DNA of 64,000 nucleotides from Frigoribacterium sp. Leaf8 (lineage in GTDB: Bacteria; Actinomycetota; Actinomycetes; Actinomycetales; Microbacteriaceae): assembly GCF_001421165.1 (NCBI RefSeq), contig NZ_LMKB01000001.1:488284-552283 (forward strand), in the 5' to 3' direction. The notes below the pieces were generated by a model. The model searched no databases. It was not told the origin of the DNA and worked only from the letters and a program-made list of their open reading frames with translations. Below are positions 16,530-24,667 of this stretch, piece by piece; position 1 is the first letter of the stretch; each line of letters opens with the position of its first letter. The position numbers were made by a program, and so were the translations under genes.

Positions 16530-16886
16530 ATGGCAAGCGGAGTGGCAACGGTATGGGTGCCCGTGACGGACATGGGGCGGGCGACGGCGTTCTACCGTGA
16601 CGCGCTCGGCCTCACGGTGAAGGACGAGAGCGACGACTGGACCGAGATCGACGCCAACGGCCTGATGATCGGCCTGAACGGTCGCGAGGAGGCCGTGGCG
16701 TCGAGCGAGGGCGGGGCGGTCATCACGTTCCAGCCCGACGGCACCCTCGAGGACGCGCTGGCCGACCTGCAGTCGCGCGGCGCCGACGTGACGGGCACGA
16801 TCAGCGAGCACCCGTGGGGCCGCATCCTGCCCTTCAAGGACTCCGAGGGCAACGACCTGCAGTTCTACACGCCGCCGACCGACTGA
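16530..16886 (+). CDS. Glyoxalase/bleomycin-resistance (VOC) family protein
   Basis: A 118-residue single-domain VOC protein: [23 protein letters not shown] opens the first beta-alpha-beta-beta-beta unit and [38 protein letters not shown] closes the second (listed in pieces of the fold). A GGAG ribosome site precedes the ATG at 16530. Members bind a metal between the two units and act as lyases, dioxygenases or antibiotic-binding proteins; which one applies cannot be told. A perfect hairpin follows the stop. Confidence 0.85.
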   Translation: MASGVATVWVPVTDMGRATAFYRDALGLTVKDESDDWTEIDANGLMIGLNGREEAVASSEGGAVITFQPDGTLEDALADLQSRGADVTGTISEHPWGRILPFKDSEGNDLQFYTPPTD

Positions 16887-16900
16887 CGTCGGGGCCCCCA

Positions 16901-16937
16901 GGAGGCGCGGTGCCGGTCCGACCGGCACCGCGCCTCC
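16901..16937 (+). terminator. Hairpin of the AGGAGGCGCGG family after the VOC gene
   Basis: Perfect 17-bp arms, GGAGGCGCGGTGCCGGT (16901-16917) and its complement (16921-16937), with a 3-base loop, 14 bases after the VOC stop. Position suggests termination; the motif is the repeat family described for 16337-16385. Confidence 0.65.
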
Positions 16938-17014
16938 CGCGTGTGGTGGCGCCGCGGCGGGGCCGGTCGCGCCGCGGTCGCGTCGACCCGGCCGGGACCC
17001 CCCATGATGTGGGG

Positions 17015-17554
17015 ATGGTCACCGAGATCCTCATCCTGAGCAACCTGCTCGCCGGCCCGCAGCACGGGTACGACATCAAGCGGAACGTGCGGCGCCCGGG
17101 CCTCGGCGTGGTCAACAACAACGCCGTCTACACGACGCTGAAGCGCCTGCACGACCGGGGCGCGCTCGACCGTCGCACCGTGGAGACCACGGGTCGCCCG
17201 AACCGCCAGGTGTTCTCGCTCACCGACGCGGGCCGCGACCTGCTGATCGGGCGGGTCACCGACTTCCCCCTCTCCCGCGCCGGCGACGACGAGGAGTTCT
17301 ACGTCCGGTTCGCGCTGCTGGACCTGGTCGACGAGGCGACGCGGGCGACGATCTTCGCCACGCGCCTCCAGTCCCTCGACGAGCGCATGGCGACGGCCCA
17401 GGCCTACCTCGACGCCAGCGACGACGACGCGACGCGCTTCCCCGTCCAGTCGGTCGCGATGTTCCGGCACCTGCTCGACCAGCTGCGCAGCGAGCGGGCC
17501 TGGGTCGAGGACTACTCGCGCGACGGCGAGATCGGTGCCCCCAGGGCCCCGTAG
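17015..17554 (+). CDS. PadR-family transcriptional regulator
   Basis: A 179-residue regulator. The N-terminal winged helix (about 1-80) shows ILILSNLLAGPQHGYDIKR, NNNAVYTTLKRLHDRGAL and RQVFSLTDAGRDLL, the PadR hallmarks. The C-terminal half is helical and mediates dimerisation. PadR proteins usually repress a detoxifying neighbour; the SDR gene at 17841-18671 converges on it. The ATG at 17015 matches the family start. An intrinsic terminator overlaps its 3' end. Confidence 0.9.
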   Translation: MVTEILILSNLLAGPQHGYDIKRNVRRPGLGVVNNNAVYTTLKRLHDRGALDRRTVETTGRPNRQVFSLTDAGRDLLIGRVTDFPLSRAGDDEEFYVRFALLDLVDEATRATIFATRLQSLDERMATAQAYLDASDDDATRFPVQSVAMFRHLLDQLRSERAWVEDYSRDGEIGAPRAP

Positions 17555-17572
17555 AACGGGGGCACCTTTTTT
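17534..17572 (+). terminator. Intrinsic terminator with T-run after padR-like gene
   Basis: GGTGCCCCC (17534-17542) pairs with GGGGGCACC (17558-17566), followed by six T residues (17567-17572). The stem begins inside the last codons of the regulator. One of the few classical rho-independent terminators in the GC-rich half. Confidence 0.85.
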
Positions 17573-17778
17573 GGTCCGTCCATTGATGACTAGTACCAAC
17601 TGGACTAGCGTGACCTCGAAGCCACGCGTCAGCCGATCGCGTCACCTCGTCGCCGGCAGCCGACGTCACCGGCGTGGGCCGGCCCGGGCGACGAGGCGCC
17701 GTCGGGTCGTCGTGGCAGGGACGTCACCGGTCGGGCCGGGGTGACCGCGGGGGGTCGCGGGCACTCCGGAGGTGACAG

Positions 17779-17827
17779 CCTGCAGGAGGAGCGGGGTCGT
17801 CTGAACCGACACCGCACCTCCTGCAGG
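17779..17827. repeat. AGGAGGnGCGG palindrome between convergent genes
   Basis: Arms of 21 bp (17779-17799 and 17807-17827) pair with two mismatches, built on CCTGCAGGAGG. It lies 14 bases beyond the SDR stop and probably ends that transcript. The rest of 17573-17778 holds no recognised gene. Confidence 0.65.
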
Positions 17828-17840
17828 TGAGGCGACCGGC

Positions 17841-18671
17841 TCAGGCGTCGAAGTCGGTGGCGCGACTGCGCTCCGCCCACGCGTCGACGTCGCGGCGGAG
17901 GTCGTCGAGTGCGCCCGTGACGATCTCGACGGCGTCCGAGCCGAGCAGCAGCAGGTACGGAGCCTCGCCCGAGTCGACCGCGTCGACGAGCAGGCGGGCA
18001 CCGGCGGCGGGGTCGCCGGGCTGGGTGCCGTCCGAGGTGTCGGCCTCGATGCGGCGACGACCGGCGGTCTCGGCGTAGTCGGCGATGGGCGTGGCGGACT
18101 GCGTGAGCGAGCGCCCCGAGAAGTCGGTGCGGAACGAGCCCGGTTCGACGACCGTCGCCGTGATGCCGAGCGGGGCGAGTTCGGTGCGCAGGGCCATGGT
18201 CATCTGCTCGATCGCGGCCTTGACGGCGCCGTAGTAGCCCGAGCCGGGGCCCGTGCGGCGGGCGCCGATCGACGACAGGTTGACGATCGTGCCGCTGCGG
18301 CGGGCGCGCATGCCGGGCAGGACGGCCTTGACGGTGCGGACGCTGCCGTGGAAGTGCGTGTCGAACAGGCGCGCCACGTCGGCGTCGTCGCCCTCCTCGA
18401 CGGCGGAGCGGTAGCCGTAGCCGGCGTTGTTGACGAGGACGTCGACGCCGCCGAACCGCTCGGTGGCGAGGCGGATGGCCGCGGTCACCTGGTCGGGGTC
18501 GGTGACGTCGAGGGCGGTGGCCACGGCGTGCTCGGGGTGGGCGTCGGCGATGTCCTGCACGGCCGAGGCGTCGCGCGCAGTGACGACGACGTCGTGTCCG
18601 CGGGCCAGCGCCTCCTCGGCGAAGGCTCGCCCCAACCCCGTGGAGCAGCCGGTGATCAACCAGGTCGACAT
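17841..18671 (-). CDS. Short-chain dehydrogenase/reductase
   Basis: A 276-residue classical SDR. The cofactor motif is ITGCSTGLGRAFAEE (TGxxxGxG, about 6-20), then VNNAGYG (about 80), catalytic serine in NLSSIG and the YxxxK pair in YYGAVKAAIEQ (about 150-155), followed by ITATVVEPGSFRTDFSG. NAD(P)(H)-dependent oxidoreductase, cytosolic, substrate unknown. It converges with the PadR gene and diverges from the CMD/cupin pair; PadR control is possible. Confidence 0.92.
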   Translation of the reverse strand: MSTWLITGCSTGLGRAFAEEALARGHDVVVTARDASAVQDIADAHPEHAVATALDVTDPDQVTAAIRLATERFGGVDVLVNNAGYGYRSAVEEGDDADVARLFDTHFHGSVRTVKAVLPGMRARRSGTIVNLSSIGARRTGPGSGYYGAVKAAIEQMTMALRTELAPLGITATVVEPGSFRTDFSGRSLTQSATPIADYAETAGRRRIEADTSDGTQPGDPAAGARLLVDAVDSGEAPYLLLLGSDAVEIVTGALDDLRRDVDAWAERSRATDFDA

Positions 18672-18801
18672 GTGGTCTCTTCTCTCTCGTGCGTCGCGGT
18701 CGCCGACGCGCCGCTCCTCCAAGACAACCAAGGAGGCGCGGTGCCCGTCAGGTCCCGCCGCCCCCGGTACCAGCAGTACCCCCCTCGCGTCGCTGCCCCG
18801 C

Positions 18802-18867
18802 GTCGCACCGCCCACTGAACGTCGCACCGCCCACGTGCGCGGTGCGACGTCCAGTCGGCGGTGCGAC
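18802..18867. repeat. Composite inverted repeat (19-bp-period type), copy 3
   Basis: Arms of 29 bp (18802-18830 and 18839-18867) with two mismatches. GTCGCACCG begins at 18802 and again at 18821, the same 19-base period as the other two copies. It lies in the 380-base space between the SDR gene and the divergent CMD gene; the remainder of 18672-19051 shows no gene. Confidence 0.78.
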
Positions 18868-19051
18868 GTCGGCGCCCGGCTCCCGCCGGGACTGGGCGTG
18901 TCGGGGCTGAGGGACCCTGGCGGGGCCTCCCTGCCTCGCCCGCGCCGGCCTAGCGTCGAGAGCGACCCGGCCCGGCGGGCACCCCGCCGCCCGGAGCCGG
19001 CGTCCGGCACCGGACGTCCCGGCCCCGACACCCACCACCAGGAGCGCAGCC

Positions 19052-19405
19052 ATGTCAGATCAGCCCGTCCAGGTCGGCGGAGGGCGCACCCTCTTCGGCG
19101 ACTTCGCCCCCAAGCTCGCCGAACTCACCGACGACGTCCTCTTCGCCGACGTCTGGAACCGCCCCGAACTGTCCGCGCGCGACCGCAGCCTCGTCACCGT
19201 CGCGGTGCTCACCGCCGGCGGCAACACCGAGCAGCTGCGGTTCCACCTCGGCCGCGCCGTCGAGAACGGCGTCACCCAGGACGAGCTCGTCGAGGCGATC
19301 ACCCACGTGACGCTCTACGCGGGCTGGCCCCGCGGGATGGCCGCCATGGGCGTCGCCCAGGAGCTCTTCACCGACGACGCAGACGACGACACCGACGAGA
19401 AGTGA
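19052..19405 (+). CDS. Carboxymuconolactone decarboxylase (CMD) family protein
   Basis: A 117-residue all-helical CMD protein: VLFADVWNRPELSARDRSLV, VAVLTAGGNTEQLRFHLGRA, NGVTQDELVEAITHVTLYAG and GWPRGMAAM are the family blocks in order. It lacks cysteines altogether, so it is not an AhpD-type peroxidase but belongs with the decarboxylase-like members. The coupled downstream cupin (7-base gap) is a frequent partner. Small-molecule metabolism is likely; substrate unknown. Confidence 0.9.
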   Translation: MSDQPVQVGGGRTLFGDFAPKLAELTDDVLFADVWNRPELSARDRSLVTVAVLTAGGNTEQLRFHLGRAVENGVTQDELVEAITHVTLYAGWPRGMAAMGVAQELFTDDADDDTDEK

Positions 19406-19412
19406 GGAACCC

Positions 19413-19823
19413 GTGAAGATCCTGCCCCCGCAGCCCACGACCCTGAACCCCGACGAGCAGTTCCCGGGTCAGGTGTGGCTCGACCCCATCGTCACCCCGC
19501 AGACCGACGACCAGCGCGCGACGGTCGCGAAGGTCCGCTTCGCGCCCGGCGCGCGGACCGCCTGGCACCACCACGCGCGGGGCCAGTTCCTGTACGTCAC
19601 CCAGGGCGTCGCCCGGTTCGGCACCCGCGATGAAAAGGTCGTCGACGTCCACCCCGGCCAGACGATCTACCTCGCGCCCGGCGAGGAGCACTTCCACGCC
19701 GCCGCCGAGGGCAGCTTCATGGAGCACGTCGCCGTCCTCGAGGCGGCCGACGACCCGGCCACCACCACGACCTGGCTCGAGCGCATCACCGACGAGGACT
19801 ACGCCGGCCGGGACGCCGACTGA
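19413..19823 (+). CDS. Cupin-domain protein
   Basis: A 136-residue single cupin starting with GTG. Metal-binding residues are in AWHHHARGQFLYVTQG (cupin motif 1 with the His cluster and Gln) and GQTIYLAPGEEHFHAA (motif 2). This layout matches the cupins found beside CMD proteins and SDR enzymes. It follows the CMD gene by 7 bases and should be cotranscribed. Probably an isomerase, decarboxylase or dioxygenase-type enzyme. Confidence 0.88.
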   Translation: MKILPPQPTTLNPDEQFPGQVWLDPIVTPQTDDQRATVAKVRFAPGARTAWHHHARGQFLYVTQGVARFGTRDEKVVDVHPGQTIYLAPGEEHFHAAAEGSFMEHVAVLEAADDPATTTTWLERITDEDYAGRDAD

Positions 19824-19847
19824 GCCGCCGAGACCCCGGGAAGTCGC

Positions 19848-19890
19848 CGAGGAGGCGCAGAGCGATTCGATCCGGCACCGCGCCTCCTCG
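19848..19890 (+). repeat. Imperfect AGGAGGCGC hairpin after the cupin gene
   Basis: CGAGGAGGCGC (19848-19858) pairs with GCGCCTCCTCG (19880-19890); the next bases are partly complementary (GCAGAGC against GGCACC). It sits 25 bases past the cupin stop and likely acts in termination. Confidence 0.5.
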
Positions 19891-19946
19891 GGTCGCTCCG
19901 TCGCGCGGCCGAGCCGTTCGCGGCCGAACGCTCGTAGGGTCGAGGG

Positions 19947-20171
19947 ATGACGACGACGACGTGGACGACCCTGCAGCTCATCCTCTCCGCCGGAGTGGTC
20001 GTGTGCGGCGCGCTGATGACCCGGGGCGATGCCGACGTCCTCGGCGTGCTGATGATCCTCAGCGGGTCGGCCTCGATCGTGGTCGGGCTGCGGGCCATGG
20101 CCCTGACCCGCCGTGTCGAGAGGCAGCACGCCGCCCTCGAGGCCGGCGACGCCCCGACGCACGAGCGCTGA
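19947..20171 (+). CDS. Small two-span membrane protein
   Basis: A 74-residue protein with two hydrophobic stretches (about 8-25 and 32-53) and a charged C-terminal tail (RRVERQHAALEAGDAPTHER). No family recognised. It stands between the cupin and DUF1349 genes on the same strand. Its hydrophobic pattern and codon bias support coding. Confidence 0.55.
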   Translation: MTTTTWTTLQLILSAGVVVCGALMTRGDADVLGVLMILSGSASIVVGLRAMALTRRVERQHAALEAGDAPTHER

Positions 20172-20254
20172 CGCCGGCGCTGACGCCCCCGCCGACGGCA
20201 CCACCGATGTCAACGCCGCCACTCCCCCCGACCACCACCGAGCACGAGGCCCCC

Positions 20255-20839
20255 ATGACCGACATCCCCTGGACCACCGGCACCTGGACCACCGAGCCCA
20301 CGGCCATCGACGTCGCCGACGACGGCATGCGCGTCACGGCGGCCGAGGGCAGCGACGCCTGGCGCCTCACGTCGTACGGGTTCGTCCACGACACCGAGCA
20401 CGCCCTGGTCGCCCCGTTGGAGCAGGGCACCGCCATGGAGGTGTCGTTCGTGCTCGACTTCTCGGCGCAGTTCGACCAGGCCGGGATCTTCGTCTCGGTC
20501 GACCCCGAGACCTGGGTCAAGGCCGGGGTCGAGCTCAGCGACGGCGAGCAGAGCCTCGGCGCCGTCGTGACGCGGGGCGAGTCCGACTGGTCGCTCTCCC
20601 CGGTCGAGTGGACCGGCCGCACCGTGACGATCCGAGCGAGCCGCTCCGGAGACGCGCTCACCATCCGGGCCCGGGTCGACGCCGAGCCGTGGCGCCTGGT
20701 CCGCGTCGCCCCGCTCGCCCCGGACGCCGCGGCGAGCGCCGGCCCCTTCTGCTGCGCCCCCTCGCGCGCCGACCTCACCGTGCACTTCACCTCGTGGACG
20801 ACGTCCGCCGCCGACGAGAGCCTGCACCCCGAGGACTGA
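20255..20839 (+). CDS. DUF1349 family protein
   Basis: A 194-residue protein of the DUF1349 concanavalin-like fold: EVSFVLDFSAQFDQAGIFVSVD, WVKAGVELSDGEQSLGAVVT, DWSLSPVEW, TVTIRASRSGDALTIRAR and AGPFCCAPSRADLTVHF appear in family order. Relatives include yeast YNL-type and bacterial regulators of unknown biochemical role. The ATG at 20255 is preferred; an upstream ATG at 20207 would add a Pro-rich leader. Cytosolic, monocistronic. Confidence 0.85.
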   Translation: MTDIPWTTGTWTTEPTAIDVADDGMRVTAAEGSDAWRLTSYGFVHDTEHALVAPLEQGTAMEVSFVLDFSAQFDQAGIFVSVDPETWVKAGVELSDGEQSLGAVVTRGESDWSLSPVEWTGRTVTIRASRSGDALTIRARVDAEPWRLVRVAPLAPDAAASAGPFCCAPSRADLTVHFTSWTTSAADESLHPED

Positions 20840-20846
20840 GCACCCC

Positions 20847-20895
20847 GGCCGGTGCACGCCGCAGCCGATCGGCCGGTGCACGCCGCGGGCCGATC
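20847..20895. repeat. Two-copy direct repeat after the DUF1349 gene
   Basis: Two consecutive copies (20847-20870 and 20871-20895) of a 24-base unit starting GGCCGGTGCACGCCGC and ending GCCGATC; the second has one extra G. It fills most of the short space between two converging genes. Confidence 0.75.
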
Positions 20896-20919
20896 GTCCC
20901 GGGCACCCCGCGGCCGGCG

Positions 20920-21894
20920 TCAGGCCACGGGGTTGCGCGGGGGCAGGCCGTCGAGCACCCGGGCCACGTCCTCGGCCACGGCGACGCCCATCGCCGCGTT
21001 GGCGACGTCGGTGTAGGCGCCGATGTGCGGGGTGAGCAGCACGTTCGGTGCGGTGACGAGCGGGTCGTCGGCCCCGAGCGGCTCGTGGGCGAAGGCGTCG
21101 AGGGCGGCACCCGCGAGGCGGCCGTCGCGCAAGGCGGCGACCAGCGCCTCCTCGTCCACGAGCCCGCCACGGGCCGCGTTGACGAAGTAGGCGCCCGGGC
21201 GCATGCCCTCGATCAGCCGGGCGTCGACCAGGGGCGGCTCGCCGGGCGTCCCGGGCAGGTGCAGGCTGACGAAGTCCGAGCCGGTCACGACCTCCTCGAG
21301 GGAGGCACGGCGGACGTCGGCGGCGTCCGACACCTCGTCCGGCACGAACGGGTCGTAGGCCACGACGTCCATGTCGAACCCGGAGGCGCGGCGGGCGACC
21401 GCCTGCCCGATGCGTCCGAAGCCCACGAGGCCGAGCGTCCGGCCGGTCAGTTCGACGCCGGCGAAGCGGTCCCACCGTCCGGCGAGCATCGAGGCGTGGG
21501 CCGGGACCAGTTGCCGCGCGAGCGCGAGCATCGCGCCGAGGGCGAGGTCGGCGACGGCTCCCGAGTTGCTGCCGGGCGCGTTCACGACGACCACCCCGGC
21601 CGCGCGGGCGGCGTCGAGGTCGATGTTGTCGACGCCAACCCCGTGCTTGGCGACGACCCGCAGGGCGGGCGCGGCGGAGAACACCGACGCGTCCACGGCG
21701 TCGAGTCCGACGACGACCGCGGAGGCACCCGTGCGGACCAGCTCGGCGGCGAGGTCGGGGCCCGAGAGCGGATGCGTCCCGTCGGGGAGGCAGGCCTCGA
21801 GACCGGCGGCGGCCAGCGCCTCCCAGGGGCGGGGCGACTGCTGGCCGAAGCTCGGCGTCGTCACGAGCACCCGGGGTGCGTCGGCGGCGCTCAC
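20920..21894 (-). CDS. D-2-hydroxyacid dehydrogenase (SerA-like, catalytic subunit type)
   Basis: A 324-residue NAD-dependent dehydrogenase. Catalytic His/Glu/Arg positions appear in VNAARGGLVDEEAL (Arg), HEPL (Glu) and LTPHIGAYT (His); the Rossmann motif is LGLVGFGRIGQAVARRA (about 145-161). KHGVGVDNID is typical of phosphoglycerate-dehydrogenase-like members. The GTG start (21892-21894) overlaps the Nramp stop as GTGA, so the enzyme is coupled to a transporter and probably works on the imported 2-hydroxy or 2-keto acid, not in serine synthesis. Confidence 0.9.
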   Translation of the reverse strand: MSAADAPRVLVTTPSFGQQSPRPWEALAAAGLEACLPDGTHPLSGPDLAAELVRTGASAVVVGLDAVDASVFSAAPALRVVAKHGVGVDNIDLDAARAAGVVVVNAPGSNSGAVADLALGAMLALARQLVPAHASMLAGRWDRFAGVELTGRTLGLVGFGRIGQAVARRASGFDMDVVAYDPFVPDEVSDAADVRRASLEEVVTGSDFVSLHLPGTPGEPPLVDARLIEGMRPGAYFVNAARGGLVDEEALVAALRDGRLAGAALDAFAHEPLGADDPLVTAPNVLLTPHIGAYTDVANAAMGVAVAEDVARVLDGLPPRNPVA

Positions 21895-23366
21895 GCGAAC
21901 TCCACGCCGACGACGGTGAGCACCGAGTAGACGCCGACGGCGGTGACGGCGACGCTGCTGAAGGTGAGGGCGACGGTCCAGAACGCCGACCGTCGGAACC
22001 GCCGGGGCACCGAGCGTCGCAGCTTCCAGACGGCGACGACCACCGCCAGCAGGAACACGCCGCCGGCGACCCCGCCGATCTGGACCATCAGCACGGGCGA
22101 CTTGATCACGAGGAAGCTCGCGGCCCAGATGGTCGGCATGACGACGGTGAGCACGCGGATGATCCGGAGGCGCGTGGCGACGTCCTCCCACCGGTAGAAG
22201 CCCAGGATCGCGAGGGTGTTCGACCACAGCCGCGGCACGGAGGCCGTCGAGGCGACGAGCGTGGAGAAGAGCACGAAGAGGGCGCCGACCAGGAACACCC
22301 AGTAGCCCGCCGTGCCGAGGGTGTCCGAGTACATGCGCGAGAGGGTCACGATCATCTGGTTGCCCTCGGGCACGAGGCCCTGCGGGTTCAGCACGGCGGC
22401 GCCGATGACGTAGAACGAGAGCGTGCAGAGGGTGCAGATGACCCACGAGACGAGCACGTCGAGGCGCATGACCTTGATCCACCCCTCGGCGCGGCGCGCT
22501 CGCTCCTCGGTGCCGTCGTCGGGGCCGGTCCAGCGCGCGTACCCCTTCTCGAGGCACCAGTAGGTGTAGGTCGTCATCTCGTCGGCGCCGACGCCGGTGA
22601 TGCCGAACATGGCGATCGCGAAGCCGATGGCCCCGGCGGGCAGGGCGAAGGTGAGGCCGCTCGCGAGGTCTCCGCCGTCGTAGCCGAACGGGGTGAGGGG
22701 CAGGCCCACGGCGAGCGCGACGGTGATGACCGTGAAGAGGACGACCGAGACCAGGGAGGCGCGCTCGACGATGCCGTAGCGGCCCGAGAGCATGAGGGTG
22801 ACGGCCGCGACGAGCACGACGATCGTCCAGAACCAGAGGGACGGGGTGCTCAGCGGTTCGCCCGCCACCGGGAACATGATCGACAGGCACGCCACGGCAC
22901 CGCCGATGATGCCGCCGCGCTGCAGCACCTTGGCGAAGTCCATCAAGATCCACAGGAAGTTGATCCAGCCGCCCCGGCCGGTGCGCGGCCCCACCTCGCT
23001 GAACCCCTGCAGGGCGGTCTTGCCGTGGAGGATCGCCCACTGGGCGAGTTCCATCTGCACCCAGACCTTGACGCCCGTGCTGACGATGACGAGCCAGAGC
23101 AGCACGAAGCCGGCCTTCGACCCGAGGGCCGTGGTTGTGATGAGCTCGCCCGAGCCCACGACCGCGGCCGAGAGGATCAGGCCGGGGCCGAGGTAGCGGA
23201 AGCGTTGGAGGAAGGTCCGCGGGGCGGCGGCGACGTCCTGCGCCCGCAGGGCGTAGGGGTCGCGTACCTCGCTCGACGGGGTGGGCCGCGCGTCCGCGGT
23301 GGACGCGGCAGCCGCGGCGGCCGCGGGCAGATCGGTGGTCTGCGGGCCGTTCTGGCTCGTGTTCAC
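21891..23366 (-). CDS. Nramp-family transporter
   Basis: A 491-residue integral membrane protein with about eleven spans after a 55-residue Ala/Pro-rich cytosolic leader. RYLGPGLILSAAVVGSGELITTTALGSKAG is the Nramp first-helix block in shortened form: the DPGN metal site of classical MntH is replaced by a VGSGE-type sequence. That replacement is seen in distant Nramp relatives, some of which may not move manganese. FGITGVGADEMTTYTYW takes the place of the helix-6 MPH motif. GTG start at 23364-23366 with AGGGAG upstream. It is coupled to a hydroxyacid dehydrogenase, which argues for an organic substrate. Confidence 0.85.
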   Translation of the reverse strand: MNTSQNGPQTTDLPAAAAAAASTADARPTPSSEVRDPYALRAQDVAAAPRTFLQRFRYLGPGLILSAAVVGSGELITTTALGSKAGFVLLWLVIVSTGVKVWVQMELAQWAILHGKTALQGFSEVGPRTGRGGWINFLWILMDFAKVLQRGGIIGGAVACLSIMFPVAGEPLSTPSLWFWTIVVLVAAVTLMLSGRYGIVERASLVSVVLFTVITVALAVGLPLTPFGYDGGDLASGLTFALPAGAIGFAIAMFGITGVGADEMTTYTYWCLEKGYARWTGPDDGTEERARRAEGWIKVMRLDVLVSWVICTLCTLSFYVIGAAVLNPQGLVPEGNQMIVTLSRMYSDTLGTAGYWVFLVGALFVLFSTLVASTASVPRLWSNTLAILGFYRWEDVATRLRIIRVLTVVMPTIWAASFLVIKSPVLMVQIGGVAGGVFLLAVVVAVWKLRRSVPRRFRRSAFWTVALTFSSVAVTAVGVYSVLTVVGVEFA

Positions 23367-23470
23367 GGTGTCTCCCTTGACAGTCGGAATCGATCGAGCA
23401 TGACATGTGCTGCGCGTTGCGCGCAATACGGTCTGCGCGATCTACGCGACACATGACGCCGACAAGATCC

Positions 23471-23499
23471 TTGACTTTCTTACTGAGCGCGCTCAGAAT
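23471..23499 (+). promoter_or_regulatory. Promoter with palindromic operator for the MDR oxidoreductase
   Basis: TTGACT (23471-23476) and CAGAAT (23494-23499) are 17 bases apart. The spacer and -10 are covered by the perfect palindrome CTGAGCGCGCTCAG (23483-23496). A related ACTGA...CTCA-ATT arrangement occurs in the tetR/SDR divergent region (about 25289-25320), so the TetR protein nearby is the candidate repressor. Confidence 0.5.
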
Positions 23500-23634
23500 T
23501 GAGTACGCTCGGTCCAGTGCGGAGTGGCTTGCGTGGACGCCGCGTCGCGCGCCGCACCCGTAGGACCCGTCACCTCCAGCCATAGCCACGCCCCCAGCCC
23601 CCAGCCCTCAGCCACAGCCCCCAGGAGCACCCCC

Positions 23635-24630
23635 ATGCGAGCCTTCGCCTTCGACGCCTACAAGCAGCCCCTGCACGAAGTCGACGTGCCCGAGCCGACC
23701 GTCGGCGACCACGACGTCCTGATCGCGGTCGCCGCCGCCGGTCTGAACCACCTCGACGCGAAGATCCGCGAGGGCGAGTTCACGCTGATCCTCCCGTACC
23801 GGACGCCCCTCGTCCTCGGCCACGACGTCGCCGGGACGGTCATCGAGGTCGGCGGCTCGGTCCGCAGCCTGAAGCCCGGCGACGAGGTCTTCGCCCGCCC
23901 CCGCGACCACCGGATCGGCACCTTCGCCGAGCGCATCGCCGTCGACGAGGCCGACGTCGCCCTCGCCCCGACCTCGATCAACACCGTCGAGGCCGCGTCG
24001 CTCCCCCTCGTGGCCCTCACCGCCTGGCAGGCCCTCGTCGAACGCGGCGACGTGCAGCCCGGTCAGAAGGTCCTCGTCCACGCGGGTGCCGGTGGGGTCG
24101 GTTCGATCGCAATCCAGCTCGCGAAGCACCTCGGCGCGCACGTCGCGACCACCGCCTCCTCGTCGAATGCCGACTTCGTGCGCGAGCTCGGTGCCGACGT
24201 CGTGGTCGACCACCGCACCCAGGCCTTCGAGCAGGAGCTGTCGGGCTACGACCTCGTCCTCGACAGCCTGGGCGCCGAGAACCTGGCGAAGTCGCTCCGG
24301 GTGCTCCGCCCCGGCGGCATCGCCATCGGCATCCAGGGGCCGCCCACCCCCGCCTTCGCGAAGGACGCCGGACTGAACCCGGTCGTCCGCCTCGCCATCG
24401 CGGCCCTCAGCCGTGGGGTCCGAGCCCGGGCGAGGAAGCTCGGCGTCCGGTACGAGTTCCTCTGGATGCACGCCGACGGCGTCCAGCTGCGAGAGATCGC
24501 CGCCCTCGTCGACGCGGGCGCGATCCGACCGGTCGTCGGCGCGACGCACCCGTTCGCCGAGACGGCGACCGCGCTCGACGGCCTCGGGAAGGTCCGCATC
24601 CGCGGCAAGGCGGTCGTCACCCTCCCGTGA
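23635..24630 (+). CDS. NADP-dependent oxidoreductase (zinc-free MDR, quinone-reductase type)
   Basis: A 331-residue medium-chain reductase lacking the zinc cysteines. GLNHLDAKIREGEF, VLGHDVAGTV, and the nucleotide motif VHAGAGGVGSIAIQLAKHLGA (about 150-170, given in pieces) followed by GADVVVDHRT identify the quinone oxidoreductase/enoyl reductase branch. It reduces quinones or enones with NADPH in relatives. A palindromic operator overlaps its promoter. It converges with a TetR gene 37 bases downstream, which probably controls it. Confidence 0.92.
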   Translation: MRAFAFDAYKQPLHEVDVPEPTVGDHDVLIAVAAAGLNHLDAKIREGEFTLILPYRTPLVLGHDVAGTVIEVGGSVRSLKPGDEVFARPRDHRIGTFAERIAVDEADVALAPTSINTVEAASLPLVALTAWQALVERGDVQPGQKVLVHAGAGGVGSIAIQLAKHLGAHVATTASSSNADFVRELGADVVVDHRTQAFEQELSGYDLVLDSLGAENLAKSLRVLRPGGIAIGIQGPPTPAFAKDAGLNPVVRLAIAALSRGVRARARKLGVRYEFLWMHADGVQLREIAALVDAGAIRPVVGATHPFAETATALDGLGKVRIRGKAVVTLP

Positions 24631-24667
24631 CGGCCGGCACCACGGGCGACGAACCCGCCAGCGCCCG

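Noticed and set aside
20920-23589. An 889-codon minus-strand frame covering the hydroxyacid dehydrogenase and the Nramp gene
   Set aside because: Only its C-terminal 324 codons are a real protein. The upstream part is an Arg/His-rich shadow of the Nramp gene in another frame.
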